From: Mytilinidion resinicola
Lineage: Eukaryota; Ascomycota; Dothideomycetes; Mytilinidiales; Mytilinidiaceae
Assembly: GCF_010093595.1 (NCBI RefSeq)
Contig: NW_022985446.1
Location: 1,411,269 to 1,475,268, forward strand
Reading direction: 5' to 3'
DNA: 64,000 nt
In this document: piece by piece, positions 29,976 through 40,532 of the stretch
Layout: every line of letters begins with the position of its first letter
Position numbering within the stretch: the stretch's first letter is position 1
Made by a program: the position numbers and the translations under genes
The notes under the pieces: model-generated
What the model saw: the letters and a program-made list of their open reading frames with translations, nothing else
What the model was told of the DNA's origin: nothing
Databases searched by the model: none

Positions 29976-31934
29976 TCACCTCTTCCTCGTTCCACTCCCA
30001 CCACTCTTGCTGTTCTCATAGCCACCCAACCCCTTCCGCGTCTGCCTCTCGGCCTCGCCTTCACTCGCATACTCGACAACCACTGCATCGTCCATCACAT
30101 AGTCGCCTTCCCGGTCGAGTTGAGGGACACTTCTCGCATCCGCGTCATCATCCTCGTCATCATCCTCGTGATCGGAGACTAAGCCAGGATTAGACTCGAC
30201 TGCATTGGGACTCAATTCCACAGGGGATTCTGGGAGGCTACGGTCACGGGACTGACTTGCGCTACTCACGCCAACACGAGGAAGACGCGGTGGCTCAGCG
30301 CGGCCATGTCCCTTCTGACTGCTGGCAGGACGAGCAGGAGCTTTGCCGTTTGCGAGGGCGGAGTGACTGTTGCTGGCAGGTAGACGGGCGAGCTGAGGCG
30401 TGGGTGCAACCTTCGAAACTGGAGTTTGCAGGGCCGAATCGGTGGTTAGCTCGTCGTCCGAAGCTTCGAAGCTGGAGACATCGATACGGGTGCGGGCGGT
30501 GTCGACGAGGTTGTTGAGGTCGCCTGGAAAGCCACGTTTTTTTAGCAAGGCGTTCATCCAGGGGGTTTGAGGTGAGGGGACGAAGGGGGTCTGAGATCCA
30601 GATATGGCAGGGGAAGAGACAGGTGGCGCGGAGGCTGAAGGAGCCAGTCTGGGTAGAACATTACGAGCAGTGGTTGGCGCATTTGACCGAATTAATGGGT
30701 GAATGAAGCCGTTGCTCGCAGAGCCGACGAAGCCCACTGCTGGGGTGGTCGGCACGGACTGAGAAGGTTCCGAAGGCGGGATTATTGAGCCAAGCTCGTC
30801 GGTCTCAACAGGAACACCGCATGCCACGGCAGCGGCATCGTGGCTCTTGTAGATTTGGTTGTGCTTGATGCGGCAGTGGTTGAGGAAGCCCTGAGTGTTG
30901 GAAAACTGGCCGCTCTGGCAAATGGCGCAATATAGCCGTACCCACTGGCCGTCCGTCGACCGTTTGTGCAATAGAGGGTCTACTTTCGGTACAGGCGCTG
31001 GATTTTCACCAAGCGACTGGAACCGCATTGCTCCGGTCGATGTCCGTGAATTCCGAGACTTCCCGGCGGTCGGGATTTCCGCAAAGCTGCCACGGGTCGC
31101 ACGTCCTTCCCCGAGCCCGAAGTACCCTTGTGATTGCGACAAGCCTGTCTCTGGAATGGAGTCGAACTTCGGGTCTGGAATCAACCACTTGGCATAGTGT
31201 CGAGAATAGGGTCCATCGGTGACTCCCCACGGCGCAGCATGGACTGGCTCCGTATATCCGCGCTGGGGCTGCAGTGCTGGGCCCACGCCACCGCTGACAT
31301 TTTCAGACAACGATTGTGAGCCCGGGTAAGGCACCAGCTGACACCGCCGTAGCTGCTCCAGCGCGACCTGGCATTTCCCGAGCTCCTGCTCGATGAGGCG
31401 CAATTCGTTGTGCTTGAGCAGGATCTCGTAGTTGAACTGGGCTTCGATGGCCTGCTGGGTTGGCGTGAGGCTCGATTCCATATCCAGAGCGTTCTGATCG
31501 GTGGATTCTATCGACGGTGCCGGAGCAGCAGGAGGCTGCGAGATGTTGACCTTCGACTTGGCGACCCCTTCCGCTTTCGATGCGCTTCCTGCCTTCAACT
31601 CGACTGGTTTGGCGCTCCCAGTGGCTGAGCTCTTGGCCTGAGGCTTGTAGTTCCCGTGCGACACGACGATGCCGTCGAGGATTGGTTCGCGGTCCGGAGC
31701 AATAGTGGTGAACACGGCACGCTTCACTTCGCCGGCGGCGCACTTCTGCTTCTTGATAAGATGCGCGTTCGTGGGCGTCGAGATTTCGGGGCTGTCGGTG
31801 CGCTTGCGCTTGAAGGTGCTCAACAGCGGGATATCGACGACGGGCATGTTGCGCGGCTTGTGCAGGGCCGACTTCTCCATGATGTTGTCGCCGGGAGAGT
31901 CGGAGCTCCACGGAAGGCGGAACATGGACTGCAT
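29976..31934 (-). CDS. Ahc1-like ADA/HAT complex subunit with C2H2 finger
   Basis: A 652-residue single-exon protein. The N-terminus MQSMFRLPWSSDSPGDN is followed by a basic region (FKRKRTDSPE), then QFNYEILLKHNELRLIEQEL, which looks helical or coiled-coil. A central C2H2 finger follows: YCAICQSGQFSNTQGFLNHC then RIKHNQIY. That finger context matches the AHC1-type family. In yeast Ahc1 holds the ADA form of the Gcn5 acetyltransferase complex together. The C-terminal half is Ser/Pro/Thr-rich and acidic near the end (DHEDDDEDDDAD). An upstream in-frame Met at 32054 exists; the chosen start begins at the conserved MFRLPW block. Ahc1 identity is by family resemblance, not alignment. Confidence 0.75.
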   Translation of the reverse strand: MQSMFRLPWSSDSPGDNIMEKSALHKPRNMPVVDIPLLSTFKRKRTDSPEISTPTNAHLIKKQKCAAGEVKRAVFTTIAPDREPILDGIVVSHGNYKPQAKSSATGSAKPVELKAGSASKAEGVAKSKVNISQPPAAPAPSIESTDQNALDMESSLTPTQQAIEAQFNYEILLKHNELRLIEQELGKCQVALEQLRRCQLVPYPGSQSLSENVSGGVGPALQPQRGYTEPVHAAPWGVTDGPYSRHYAKWLIPDPKFDSIPETGLSQSQGYFGLGEGRATRGSFAEIPTAGKSRNSRTSTGAMRFQSLGENPAPVPKVDPLLHKRSTDGQWVRLYCAICQSGQFSNTQGFLNHCRIKHNQIYKSHDAAAVACGVPVETDELGSIIPPSEPSQSVPTTPAVGFVGSASNGFIHPLIRSNAPTTARNVLPRLAPSASAPPVSSPAISGSQTPFVPSPQTPWMNALLKKRGFPGDLNNLVDTARTRIDVSSFEASDDELTTDSALQTPVSKVAPTPQLARLPASNSHSALANGKAPARPASSQKGHGRAEPPRLPRVGVSSASQSRDRSLPESPVELSPNAVESNPGLVSDHEDDDEDDDADARSVPQLDREGDYVMDDAVVVEYASEGEAERQTRKGLGGYENSKSGGSGTRKR

Positions 31935-33172
31935 CGTGGCGAGGGTGGTTGCCTGGACGGAGCGACGGTCATCTGTAGTCGTGAGTGCGGCGGCGCAACG
32001 ACGTCTGGGTGGTGTGGCGCGTCCGTGGTGACGTATCAGGAGAGGCTCCGGCAACGGGCGCGTTGGGAGCGGCGTGCGAGCAGAGGGAAGAGGGGTGAAT
32101 TAAGTAGCAAACAACGCTGGGGCAAAGGAGTGCAAGAAGAAGAGGGCCGTCACGAGGCTCGAGGCAGCCGTCAGCAGTCGGGACGAAATGGTAGAGCTGG
32201 CGGCGGGCAAGATAAGGCCAGATCCGCGGCACCCAGAGGGAAAAAAGGAGGTCAAAGTCGTGAATAGGGAAGCAAGAGGGGCGCTGCAGCTCGCAGGCAG
32301 AAAAAGTGCCGGTCGGAGGCGGTGGTGGGGGGGATCCGTGGTGCGGGCGTGGTGTTGGCGGTGGTGGTGAGGTTGCGAAGTTGAGGGCGAAGGGGATGCG
32401 CACAGCGGCGAAACGACGGCCACAAATGCGCTATGCCAAATATGCCCTCGCCGTCGCACGCTCCACCGGGCCCTGCAGAGCGTGATTGGGCAGGCGGATG
32501 GGCGGGACTGCGGCGATGGTTATGCCATTCTCGCCCCGACGGAATGCTGCCCACTCACCACGGCATCATCGACTCAGGAGTCTCTACAGACGCTGAATGT
32601 CTATCGTGATGTGTGGCTATCTAAAATCTGTTCTCTACGCCACGTTCTTTGTCGTCTCCGTTCCAAGGCTCGCTGCCGTCCTCCCGGCCCGCACATGCTT
32701 CAAGCCATGCTCCAAGCCATGGCTCCAGACCTTGCTTCCGCGCCCGAGAGCTGGAGTTTCAACCGTGTCAGGCTCCCCTCCAGGCTGCCTCGCTTTCTGT
32801 TCCAGGCACCCCACCATCCTCAACACCAGGCGACGTATCACGTCCATCGCTGCTCTTCATCCTCCAATCAGCGGCATCCCTCCTGCGCAAGTTCCTCCAA
32901 GCGCATCGCCATATTCCACCACCTTCCACGGATCGCTCGCGCGCCAGTGCCCCGGCGCCGGCTCCGCTTGCCAGCCACAACACCACCCATCCCGGACTGA
33001 AACATCGCCAACTCACCACATCCTTACCACGTGACATTTCGCTGGACCCTTCCCAGAATCTTCTATTCGCGCACTTCAGGCCGCTTGGGTTGGAACTGCG
33101 CTGCGTACTGAGGGCTGTGCCAGCAGATGACCGAACCCAAGGCACAACAACCCCCTACTATGACGATGCCGT
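31935..33172. other. Long spacer, no supported gene
   Basis: About 1.24 kb. The right 520 bp are spanned by plus-strand open frames (for example 32649-33356), but these overlap the antisense orphan gene and are Ser/Pro/Arg-rich without a domain. The left part is the promoter of the Ahc1-like gene. Confidence 0.5.
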
Positions 33173-33784
33173 TTATGGATCTCGAAAGACGCCCTTTTTA
33201 TCCTGTCTCGCAACACCACGGAGATTAGTCCGGTCGTTGAAGATTGGCCTCCCCATCTTCGCCCGTTCAGCATCAGCCGTCAGGCTTTCGTACGCTGCGT
33301 GGCGCATCTCTAGCCAATCCTGTCGGCTCCTGTGTGGGTTCTTCAGTCCCCGCTGAAGTGACGTTAATGCTTCCAATAACACGTCCAGCGAGCGCATTTC
33401 GTCTTTTGCTAGCTGTCGCTTAGGGGCAGTTATCTTTCGGACCACTATTTCTTTGGCTACGACTGACACGGCGTTGGAGGCACTCTCCTCCCGTCGACGA
33501 GGCGGGTCTTGACGAGGCAGATCTCGATCGTAGGAAGGACTTGGCAGCTGTTTCTTCCGCGCATGACCTTTCGTAACCCTTAGTCTGCCCTCCTTGGTTG
33601 CCTGAATTGTCCTCCCACCTGCAGGCCATCCACCGCGTTGCAAAGACACATGAAACTGGCAAGCGAGTAAAGGGCCTAGCGGGAGGCGATAGCGGCTGAG
33701 TGAAAAGCTGAGCGTTTCAAGGACGCTTCTTAGTCGGGGAGGCATCGTAGTGAGTGACCAAGAAGCGCGAGATGAGGTCGACAA
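33173..33784 (-). CDS. Orphan small protein, tandem paralogue 1
   Basis: A 203-residue ORF. The first 50 residues (MPPRLRSVLETLSFSLSRYR and so on, or from MSTSSRAS) are Arg/Ser/Leu-rich with few acids, resembling a mitochondrial presequence. The middle is basic. The C-terminal third (VVAKEIVVRKITAPKRQ, then SLDVLLEALTSLQRGLKN) resembles paralogue 2 (VLAKETNLRL, then SLLADMLEAVLAVQEELKN). No known domain. The relation to the neighbours and shared strand support it as a gene; the start and lack of introns are uncertain. Confidence 0.55.
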   Translation of the reverse strand: MSTSSRASWSLTTMPPRLRSVLETLSFSLSRYRLPLGPLLACQFHVSLQRGGWPAGGRTIQATKEGRLRVTKGHARKKQLPSPSYDRDLPRQDPPRRREESASNAVSVVAKEIVVRKITAPKRQLAKDEMRSLDVLLEALTSLQRGLKNPHRSRQDWLEMRHAAYESLTADAERAKMGRPIFNDRTNLRGVARQDKKGVFRDP

Positions 33785-34398
33785 GAGGGGGTGATGCTCT
33801 GATTAGCCTCATCTCGTATCGAACGTTGCACAACATATCTTGGAGCATTCCAGCCATAGCGCTATTTCTCTTCAGATTCATTCCGTTTCGAGCTTCTATT
33901 TGCTTGTCCTCATTCTACTTAGAATCTCCGTTTCGCTCATCTAGCAAAGCATTCGATCTCTTCACACGACTCCAACACATTCCAACCCTAAAAGTCAAGA
34001 TTTCTCTCCCTGCGGCCTCATAATTCCAACATCTTTGCGCCGTAAAAGGTAGCGCGCAAGTCAGAGGCCACAGCTCTCGCCCCCATTCGCTTCATGTTGT
34101 TCAAGCCGTCCGACACTGTACACAACCAGCTATGTTTGCATTCGGTATAGCCGGGTGATTGGCAGATATTGCACCTATCCACCACCCACCAGTGGGTGGT
34201 ATCATGCTAATTATGGAAAAAAGTGTCCTTCCTTCCCACCTCATTCTAATTTCGCCGACCGTCTAGAACCAAGTGAAGTTGAACTCTTCCACATTGTCGG
34301 CCCCTTCCTCTCTAGCAGGCTTACTCAGCACCCTGTGTATATCTTTCCTCCTTCCGCTCAATAGCTAGCTTCCTCACCATCATCAATACAGCTTTTGG
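33785..34398. other. Spacer between tandem paralogues 1 and 2
   Basis: 614 bp with T/C-rich stretches and a small palindrome (ccacccaccagtgggtgg, 34181-34198). It is upstream of paralogue 1 and downstream of paralogue 2. No ORF is supported. Confidence 0.5.
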
Positions 34399-35097
34399 CT
34401 ACACACCTTGTCTTGTTCCGCTTCCCTCTGACTGTCGCTCAACATTATACACAAGCTTGCAAAACTCTATCACAGCCCGGTCCTTCTCCGTCAAACCTCC
34501 CTTGCCTAGCTTCACCAACTCATTATCAACCGACAGGCACCTTGAGGCTGCATCTATACAGGCGGCCTCACTTGTACCGTCCCTTCGAACCTCCAAGTTC
34601 TTCAACTCTTCTTGAACCGCAAGCACCGCTTCCAGCATATCGGCTAGCAGACTTGCCTCCCTGCCGTTTTCAGGATTCCCGAGCATATGCCAAAGGAAAG
34701 AAGCTGGTCTTTCCGCCTGCTGTTTCTTTCCGTGTTGTAGCCGCAGATTGGTTTCTTTCGCCAAAACTGGCATGCGGCGTTTGAAATAAGTCAACGGCGT
34801 TTCTGGGTTTCTTCCCCGAGGAGCTCGTTTCGGGTGCTTGGTTCTCAGGGGAGACGTCTTGTGTTTCTTAGAGCGGTGATCCATTGGGACTGCTAGACCT
34901 TGTATCAAACCGGGTCTGCTAACTTGGCTTCGTGGCGAGACAGGAAAGCCCGAGTGAGAAGTGCATAGGACGCAAGAGGAATGGAAACTTTGAGCGAGCG
35001 GAAACCCGGTGCTGGTAGTCGGAGAGGCATGGCGAAGAGCTGTTTGAGTCCTGCAGGAATCGACCTGGGCGGATCGAGCCCTAAAAGGTGCCTTCAT
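34399..35097 (-). CDS. Orphan small protein, tandem paralogue 2
   Basis: A 232-residue ORF. The N-terminus is Arg/Ser-rich (FPLAQSFHSSCVLCTSHSG), compatible with a mitochondrial presequence, followed by a very basic stretch (DHRSKKHKTSPLRTKHPKR). The C-terminal region has SLLADMLEAVLAVQEELKN and then AASRCLSVDNEL and GKGGLTEKDRAV. The last block is shared with paralogue 3 (ATRCLWVDEAL, GRGVLSEKERGV). Family unknown. It lies 71 bp downstream of paralogue 3 on the same strand. Confidence 0.55.
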   Translation of the reverse strand: MKAPFRARSAQVDSCRTQTALRHASPTTSTGFPLAQSFHSSCVLCTSHSGFPVSPRSQVSRPGLIQGLAVPMDHRSKKHKTSPLRTKHPKRAPRGRNPETPLTYFKRRMPVLAKETNLRLQHGKKQQAERPASFLWHMLGNPENGREASLLADMLEAVLAVQEELKNLEVRRDGTSEAACIDAASRCLSVDNELVKLGKGGLTEKDRAVIEFCKLVYNVERQSEGSGTRQGV

Positions 35098-35168
35098 CGG
35101 CTGTTACACAGGCTCTTGGCGAGTTTCAGCCACCTGCACGGCAGCACAGCGTCTAGGCACCAGCATTC

Positions 35169-35513
35169 TCAGAGCTCCCTCCCATCCAGTAGATCATCCT
35201 CAACCTCCTCCTCTCTTTCAAAGACACAACAAACCCCCCTCTCCTTCTCGCTCAAAACGCCCCTCCCCGACCCCCTCAACGCCTCATCCACCCACAAACA
35301 CCTTGTCGCCACCACCACCGTTGCCAACTCCTCCGACTCGATCCAAAACCGCCGCCCTGCTTCCACCATCTCTTGGATTGCCGCCCGTACTGCTCCGAGT
35401 AGTTCCCTCTCCTCCCTTTGGGCGGTTGATAAGCGGAAGCGTATATCCTGTCTGATAAGCTTCCACCAAGCTCTCCATGGAGTGGAATTCGACTTCGCGT
35501 TTAGAACGCCCAT
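35169..35513 (-). CDS. Orphan small protein, tandem paralogue 3 (possibly partial)
   Basis: A 114-residue ORF from MGVLNAKSNS. The open frame continues about 25 codons upstream of this Met without another start (…WFREWFEYRLLKH), so a 5' exon may be missing. The C-terminal half matches paralogue 2 (ATRCLWVDEALRGSGRGVL, SEKERGV). Unlike the others the N-terminus is Trp/Arg-rich. No known domain. Confidence 0.5.
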   Translation of the reverse strand: MGVLNAKSNSTPWRAWWKLIRQDIRFRLSTAQREERELLGAVRAAIQEMVEAGRRFWIESEELATVVVATRCLWVDEALRGSGRGVLSEKERGVCCVFEREEEVEDDLLDGREL

Positions 35514-35702
35514 ATGTTTCAGAAGCCTATATTCGAACCACTCACGGAACCAAGCTTCGTACGTTGATCCTCGAATCCTGGAGGAACTCTAGTATAAGGC
35601 GTCAGTTCGCTGACATTATATCCAACGACTCAGTAGCGATAAAGATAATAGTATTAGGCCATAAGAATTAAAAGGCGCCCTTGGATCGTACAACTCCTTG
35701 CT

Positions 35703-37599
35703 TCAATGCACTCCAGATCGCAACATTTTCGAGGCGTTCGAAGGCCCTGACCCTACATACCTCCGCCATGAGGCGGTCCATCTGGCCACGCAAAAGCTCA
35801 TCAGACTGTGGTCCCTATAGGGCCATCCTAACATGACCGGGCAGCCACACAGGGTTCGCATGAAGAGCTCACACATTCCTGGCTGACTCGATGTCAACTT
35901 GAATGTCAATTAGCTTTTGCTCATTAAGATCTGTTCATGACTACTCACGCCACAGGAGTAACTTTGGCCTGTGCTTAGCTGCGGAGTCTCGTCCAAGAAG
36001 CATACTGGAAGGTTGAAAAACACAAAGTCAGATAACTAGCTGAGTATCTCGCGGGTTTATGCCGGCAATAGCGGATGCGAGATTTCCGATAGGCGTGCCG
36101 TTGCTGGCTGAACTGTTCCTCTGCTGGTAGTTGGATGCGGCTCTCGTGATGGTTTTCACATCGAGTCCAAAGCTGCTGATGTGGTGGAACCCCGGCGGGT
36201 TGTAAGAGCCCGGAGCGGCACTTAGATGAATTTCGCTGGGGTCGCTGGGCAGCATGATAACGGCGTACATGTCGTTATCATCGTTGTAATACTTCTCGCT
36301 CTTTGAGAAGTAGTTGTCGCCATCGCAGGGATCATTAGACAAGCTAGTCGCGGAAGCTTTGACGATTACTGTCCGCTTGCATTGCCAGAACGCATTCATC
36401 ACGGGCGCTGCGAAGGCCGCGGCAAGCATGCCAGTGGGACCGGCTATGGATTCCGGAAGATCGGGGATAGGAGTGGCAAATGTGCCGTTCTCCAAGAGGG
36501 AAGGTATCTTGGCGGGATCGTTTGCGTACGCTCGTGCGGTTACATGAGGTGCAAACCCCAGCGCTTCCAGCGGAGAAGCCAGATTCGCGTTGAGTGCACC
36601 GTCAACGAAAGCCTGCAGCCGGTTCTGGACTACTTGGTCCAATGCATTGATGGAAGCCGAGACGTTTACGAAGATATTGAACTCACTTTCGACTGAAGGG
36701 TCGGGGGACTGTTGCGTGAATGTTGTGAGAGCGGCGCCCGATATCGATGTTGCAGCGCTCACGGCAGAAATGGCGAGAGGAGCGAGTTCGAACTGGCCAC
36801 CAATGGCGGCAGCGATGCCTATAACTATTCCCGCAACCGTGAGCATGAAACCGAGTTTTACTCGATCTGATAGAGCTGGACTTGACGCCTGTGATTGTGT
36901 CCATCGTCAGTCTAGTCCTTCAAATCTCACGGTAACGTTTCTCATACCGCGGGAGCAGGGGCGAACACCTGAGCTAGTGTGCCGACGTCTAGACTGTTCT
37001 TGGCCATTTGCGCTAATGCGGCCACATTTCTGTAGAAGTTGTTGAAATTTGCCATCGCGGAGACTGTAAGCATGGCCAGTGGGTCGTCGCTGCACTAGCT
37101 CAGGGGAGCAGTTTGATCGCATTGCGTCTGACTAAAGAGGCCAACATCAATCTTGAAATGCGTATCTTCTGACTTCGGCTACAGGACTAACAAATTGCAG
37201 ACATAGCTTAGCGTGGACAGCTTGCGGCTCTTGCCAACGAAGGTTTGCCAAGCAAGGGGTCTGGTGAGAGAGGAAAGTCTCGATACCTCTGTGGGGTGGC
37301 GATCAGTCTCCCTCCACATGGAACTGCTTCGGGGCGCCAACCTACTCCGTCTTCACATAGTCTCCCAGATCGTAGTCCTCCCAAGCTAAGGTCTTGTTCT
37401 GTTGATCACAACTCCTTTGGTCGGTTGATATGCCGGAGGGTGCGCTTGACGTCGAGAATGGAGTGACAGTCCGACCAGCAATAGGTCCGGCAGATGTGCA
37501 ATTCTGCTGTGGGCAGTGGCTAACAACAGGCGTTCCTGAAACCTGAGAGACATAGAAAAGGCAAAGAAAGAGGAGGAAAGCCTCCATGATCGTCGTCAC
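35703..37599 (-). CDS. Orphan predicted secreted or membrane protein
   Basis: The model is 524 residues in six exons: 37599-37346, 37288-37192, 37094-36948, 36888-36037, 35978-35949 and 35897-35703. The N-terminus MEAFLLFLCLFYVSQVSG (second Met) is a good signal peptide. It is followed by a Cys/Ser/Thr-rich stretch with NCT and NKT sites. A hydrophobic segment (FMLTVAGIVIGIAAAIGG) lies near residue 180. The C-terminal exons add a Cys-rich patch (SYSCG; MCELFMRTLCGCPVMLG). Intron 2 (97 nt) and the two last exons are the least certain parts. They were chosen because all phases match and they bypass in-frame stops. I do not recognise a family; a cell-surface or secreted role is inferred. Confidence 0.6.
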
Positions 37600-38546
37600 A
37601 GGCTCCTGCGAGGCGAGCCGTTTAGACGAGAACAGAGTTCAATCTGGCCTGTGGACTTGGATTTTTTCGTCCACCCAGGCACTTTACACGGGCTGTTTTA
37701 TATGAGGGTTTAAAGCTGTTATTGCCACCGACGCTTCCACACCGCGCGACGCAAATGTTCCGAGGAAGCCAACATCGTGGTGGGCGCAGATCTCAGCCTC
37801 GCAGTTTTCCATCCTATGGGACGCGGAGTGGAAATATAACAGATGAAAAGGGGCTTCGAGGTGTTGGTGAAGAGGCAACAGATGGGATGTACTCCGATGC
37901 ATAGGATCCCGAGAGTCTGTGCTCTGTCTGGCTGCACTATGCAACACAAGCCCATCTGCAGTTAAGCGCCAGACCGCGGCTTCAGCTAACATACACAACG
38001 AGGTAGACCATAGCGGCTATTGGAAGCATTGTATTCGTCGAGACTGATGCCGCTGGTAAGGCTGTATTTTGAAGCCAGGTGGGGCTCGAAGTGGGGGCGG
38101 GGAGCTTGGGCGTTGAAGCCGGAAAGGCGGCACTTGACTGAGGTCGAAGCAGCTGAGTTGGCAGGACAACCTCGTTTGGCCTGCCCTGTGGTCCTCCATT
38201 CCGAGGAGCCGAATCTCTGCGCTTTTAATGCTTCGTACAGACGGGTGGAGTCGGGATTTGAAAACGGTTGGGATCCCATTTTGCACGGATTCGAAAGTGG
38301 GTTGCGATAGAGTATGGGCATGGCTGAGACAGTACCTACCTAGACCTGTGGCTGAAGTAGTCTAACTCCTTTAGGTAACGCAGATTTCCCCGCGTGAGGA
38401 ACCCGGACAACAGACACGCAGAAAGTGTACCACAAGTTGGGAGATCACCACAGGTCAGAAACCTTGAAGAGTGTCGTCATTCAGTTCACCAGAAATAGGA
38501 ATCAAATCAGTAGTTAGCGCCACTTTCGACGAACATCACTGGTGTC
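37600..38546. other. Intergenic, no supported gene
   Basis: About 950 bp between divergent genes. Minus-strand ORFs of 111 and 104 codons (37986-38321, 37684-37998) could be linked by a splice, but they have no recognisable domain and lie where two promoters are expected. Confidence 0.45.
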
Positions 38547-40532
38547 ATGGAGGAAGAGCTGAAATCTGTACAGCCGACTTGCAATGTACTTCAAAAACCG
38601 CCAGTATCAGCACCAAAAGCCATAGCAACACTCGAAGAACTGAACTCAGATGCTGCCAAAAAGGTTTACAGAAACCGACTTGCGAGCAGCGAGCTCCGTC
38701 TGATCAAGATTCACCCTGGAGACGGGCCGAGTACAGTTACATGCTCGAGCTTCAGTGTCCAAGAAGGAGACTTACCAGACTATGAGGCTTTGTCATATGT
38801 CTGTAAGTGCATGTAGCTTTAAAATCATCATATATAGACGCTAAGAACAACTTTAGGGGGCGGTCAAGATACAACCAAAACCATACTTCTTGACGACGTC
38901 ACTTGGCATGTCACGCCAAACTTGCATTCCGCTCTTTCGCACCTTCGCTTCTCGGATCGCTTTCGCGTTGTTTGGATCGACGCTCTAGCAATCAATCAGA
39001 CTGACTTACAAGAGCGCAATGAACAAGTCAAGAAGATGTCTGCTGTCTATGCAAACGCAACATCAACGCTGATCTGGTTGGGTGAGGCAACGGACGACCT
39101 AATACTTGTCACCTTCGAGCTCTTAAAGTCATATTCTGAGCTCACAGAGACTGACCGGCGCATGTGGCGAACAGGATTCACTACACGAGACATCAGTTTC
39201 AAAAGCGGCATTGTGAGCATGATGAATCGCATCTTTAAGCTAGAATACTGGCAGAGAATCTGGGTCGTTCAGGAGATCCTTTTCTCTGATCAAGCGTTTC
39301 TAATGTATGGTCAACATACTATTGGCTACGATGACTTCTTCGCTTGTATGCGAGAAATCAGCGCTGTCTGCGCAAAGTCGCCTGAGGAATTGGAAGCCAT
39401 ACCGCAGAGATCGATAGATTCGGGAACCTGGTCATTGGCCGCTCTGGCGCATTCAACAAATTTGATGATTTCTGAAGTCATACCAGCTCGCGGGGCGGCA
39501 AGGCATGGTAAACACCTGAGCTTGCGACAGTGGCGAACGGCACAGCTGAAGCGATCTATGGATCGAAGAGACAAGGTTTTTGGCTACTACGGTTGTTTCC
39601 ATCCGTCAATTCGACAGCAAATCCAGGTGGACTACTCAAAGACATTATCAGAAGTCATCACTCTTATGATGCGCCTACTATTAAAAGAAGAAGGATTGAA
39701 CATGCTTCTCGGTCCCCGAATGGTTTACGACCCCAAGTACAGAATACCCTCGTGGGCTTGGTCGTTGATGGAACCGACGACGGTACCCAGCAGGACTCTT
39801 GGTACTCTTAGTGCCATAGAGGACAAAAGTCCAGGGGACTGGTGCGCTGGAGGGTCTCTTCCAAGCGTCCTTGACTTTTCTGAAGATGGTACAGTGCTTC
39901 ATGTCAGAGGAAAGACGGTCGCGACCATTGAAGCTACGGCACCATCATTTTCTTCTCCCCCTCGCAACGTTGGCAATGACCTCTTCGTCTTGGATAACTC
40001 CTTGGCGGATCTAGACTTCAAGACTTTGATGGAACATTTCAGATTGACATGGCAGTCGTTCAGTTTGCTACCAGACTTTCCGAGTACGCTTGGATTCATC
40101 ACCGCGTTCTGGCTACAACCAAGCGGACCAACGCTTTCGGAACTGGCGCGCTGGCTGTGCGCTGGTGGTAGTGGGAGCTTGGGAACCAGCCAGACGGACT
40201 ATAACCCTCATCTGATTGACAGCCTTGTGTCCCTCCACTTCCACCGGCGTATGTTCTATTTCATGCCGGCGACGATGAAACCAAGCACGGATCCCGAAGT
40301 CCGGCACTTTCAAGGACAAATTCATGGAGAAAGTGGATTAGGTCCGGAAGATGTTGCGCCCGGAGACAAGCTTTGTGTGCTTCGAGGATGCACGGTTCCT
40401 GTCGTGCTGCGGCAAGAAGGTGATCAGTACATTCTGCTCGGAGAAGCGTATGTTCCTCGGATCATGCGTGGTGAGGCTATTCGGGCAGCTGAAGCTGGCG
40501 AAGAAGAATATGAGGACTTTTGGATAATATGA
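38547..40532 (+). CDS. HET-domain protein
   Basis: The 643-residue protein has exons 38547-38802 and 38857-40532, with a 54-nt intron that falls inside the diagnostic YEALSYVWG motif. The heterokaryon-incompatibility (HET) domain spans about residues 50-210: LRLIKIHPGD, YEALSYVWG, VVWIDALAINQTDLQERNEQ, ANATSTLIWLGEA and YWQRIWVVQEI. Such proteins trigger programmed cell death on non-self recognition in filamentous ascomycetes; many genomes carry dozens with unknown partners. No NACHT, WD or ankyrin region is seen; the C-terminal part includes MDRRDKVFGYYGC, usual for HET proteins. It reads intact. Confidence 0.9.

Noticed and set aside
31656..32267. Plus-strand ORF of 203 codons opposite the Ahc1-like gene
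   Set aside because: Antisense shadow, Gly/Arg-rich, no domain; the opposite strand has the C2H2 finger.
32649..33356. Plus-strand ORF of 235 codons
   Set aside because: Low-complexity Ser/Pro/Arg composition, no domain, and its end overlaps the antisense orphan paralogue 1.
37684..38321. Possible two-exon small protein on the minus strand
   Set aside because: A splice can be imagined, but no family, weak codon bias and a promoter-like position.
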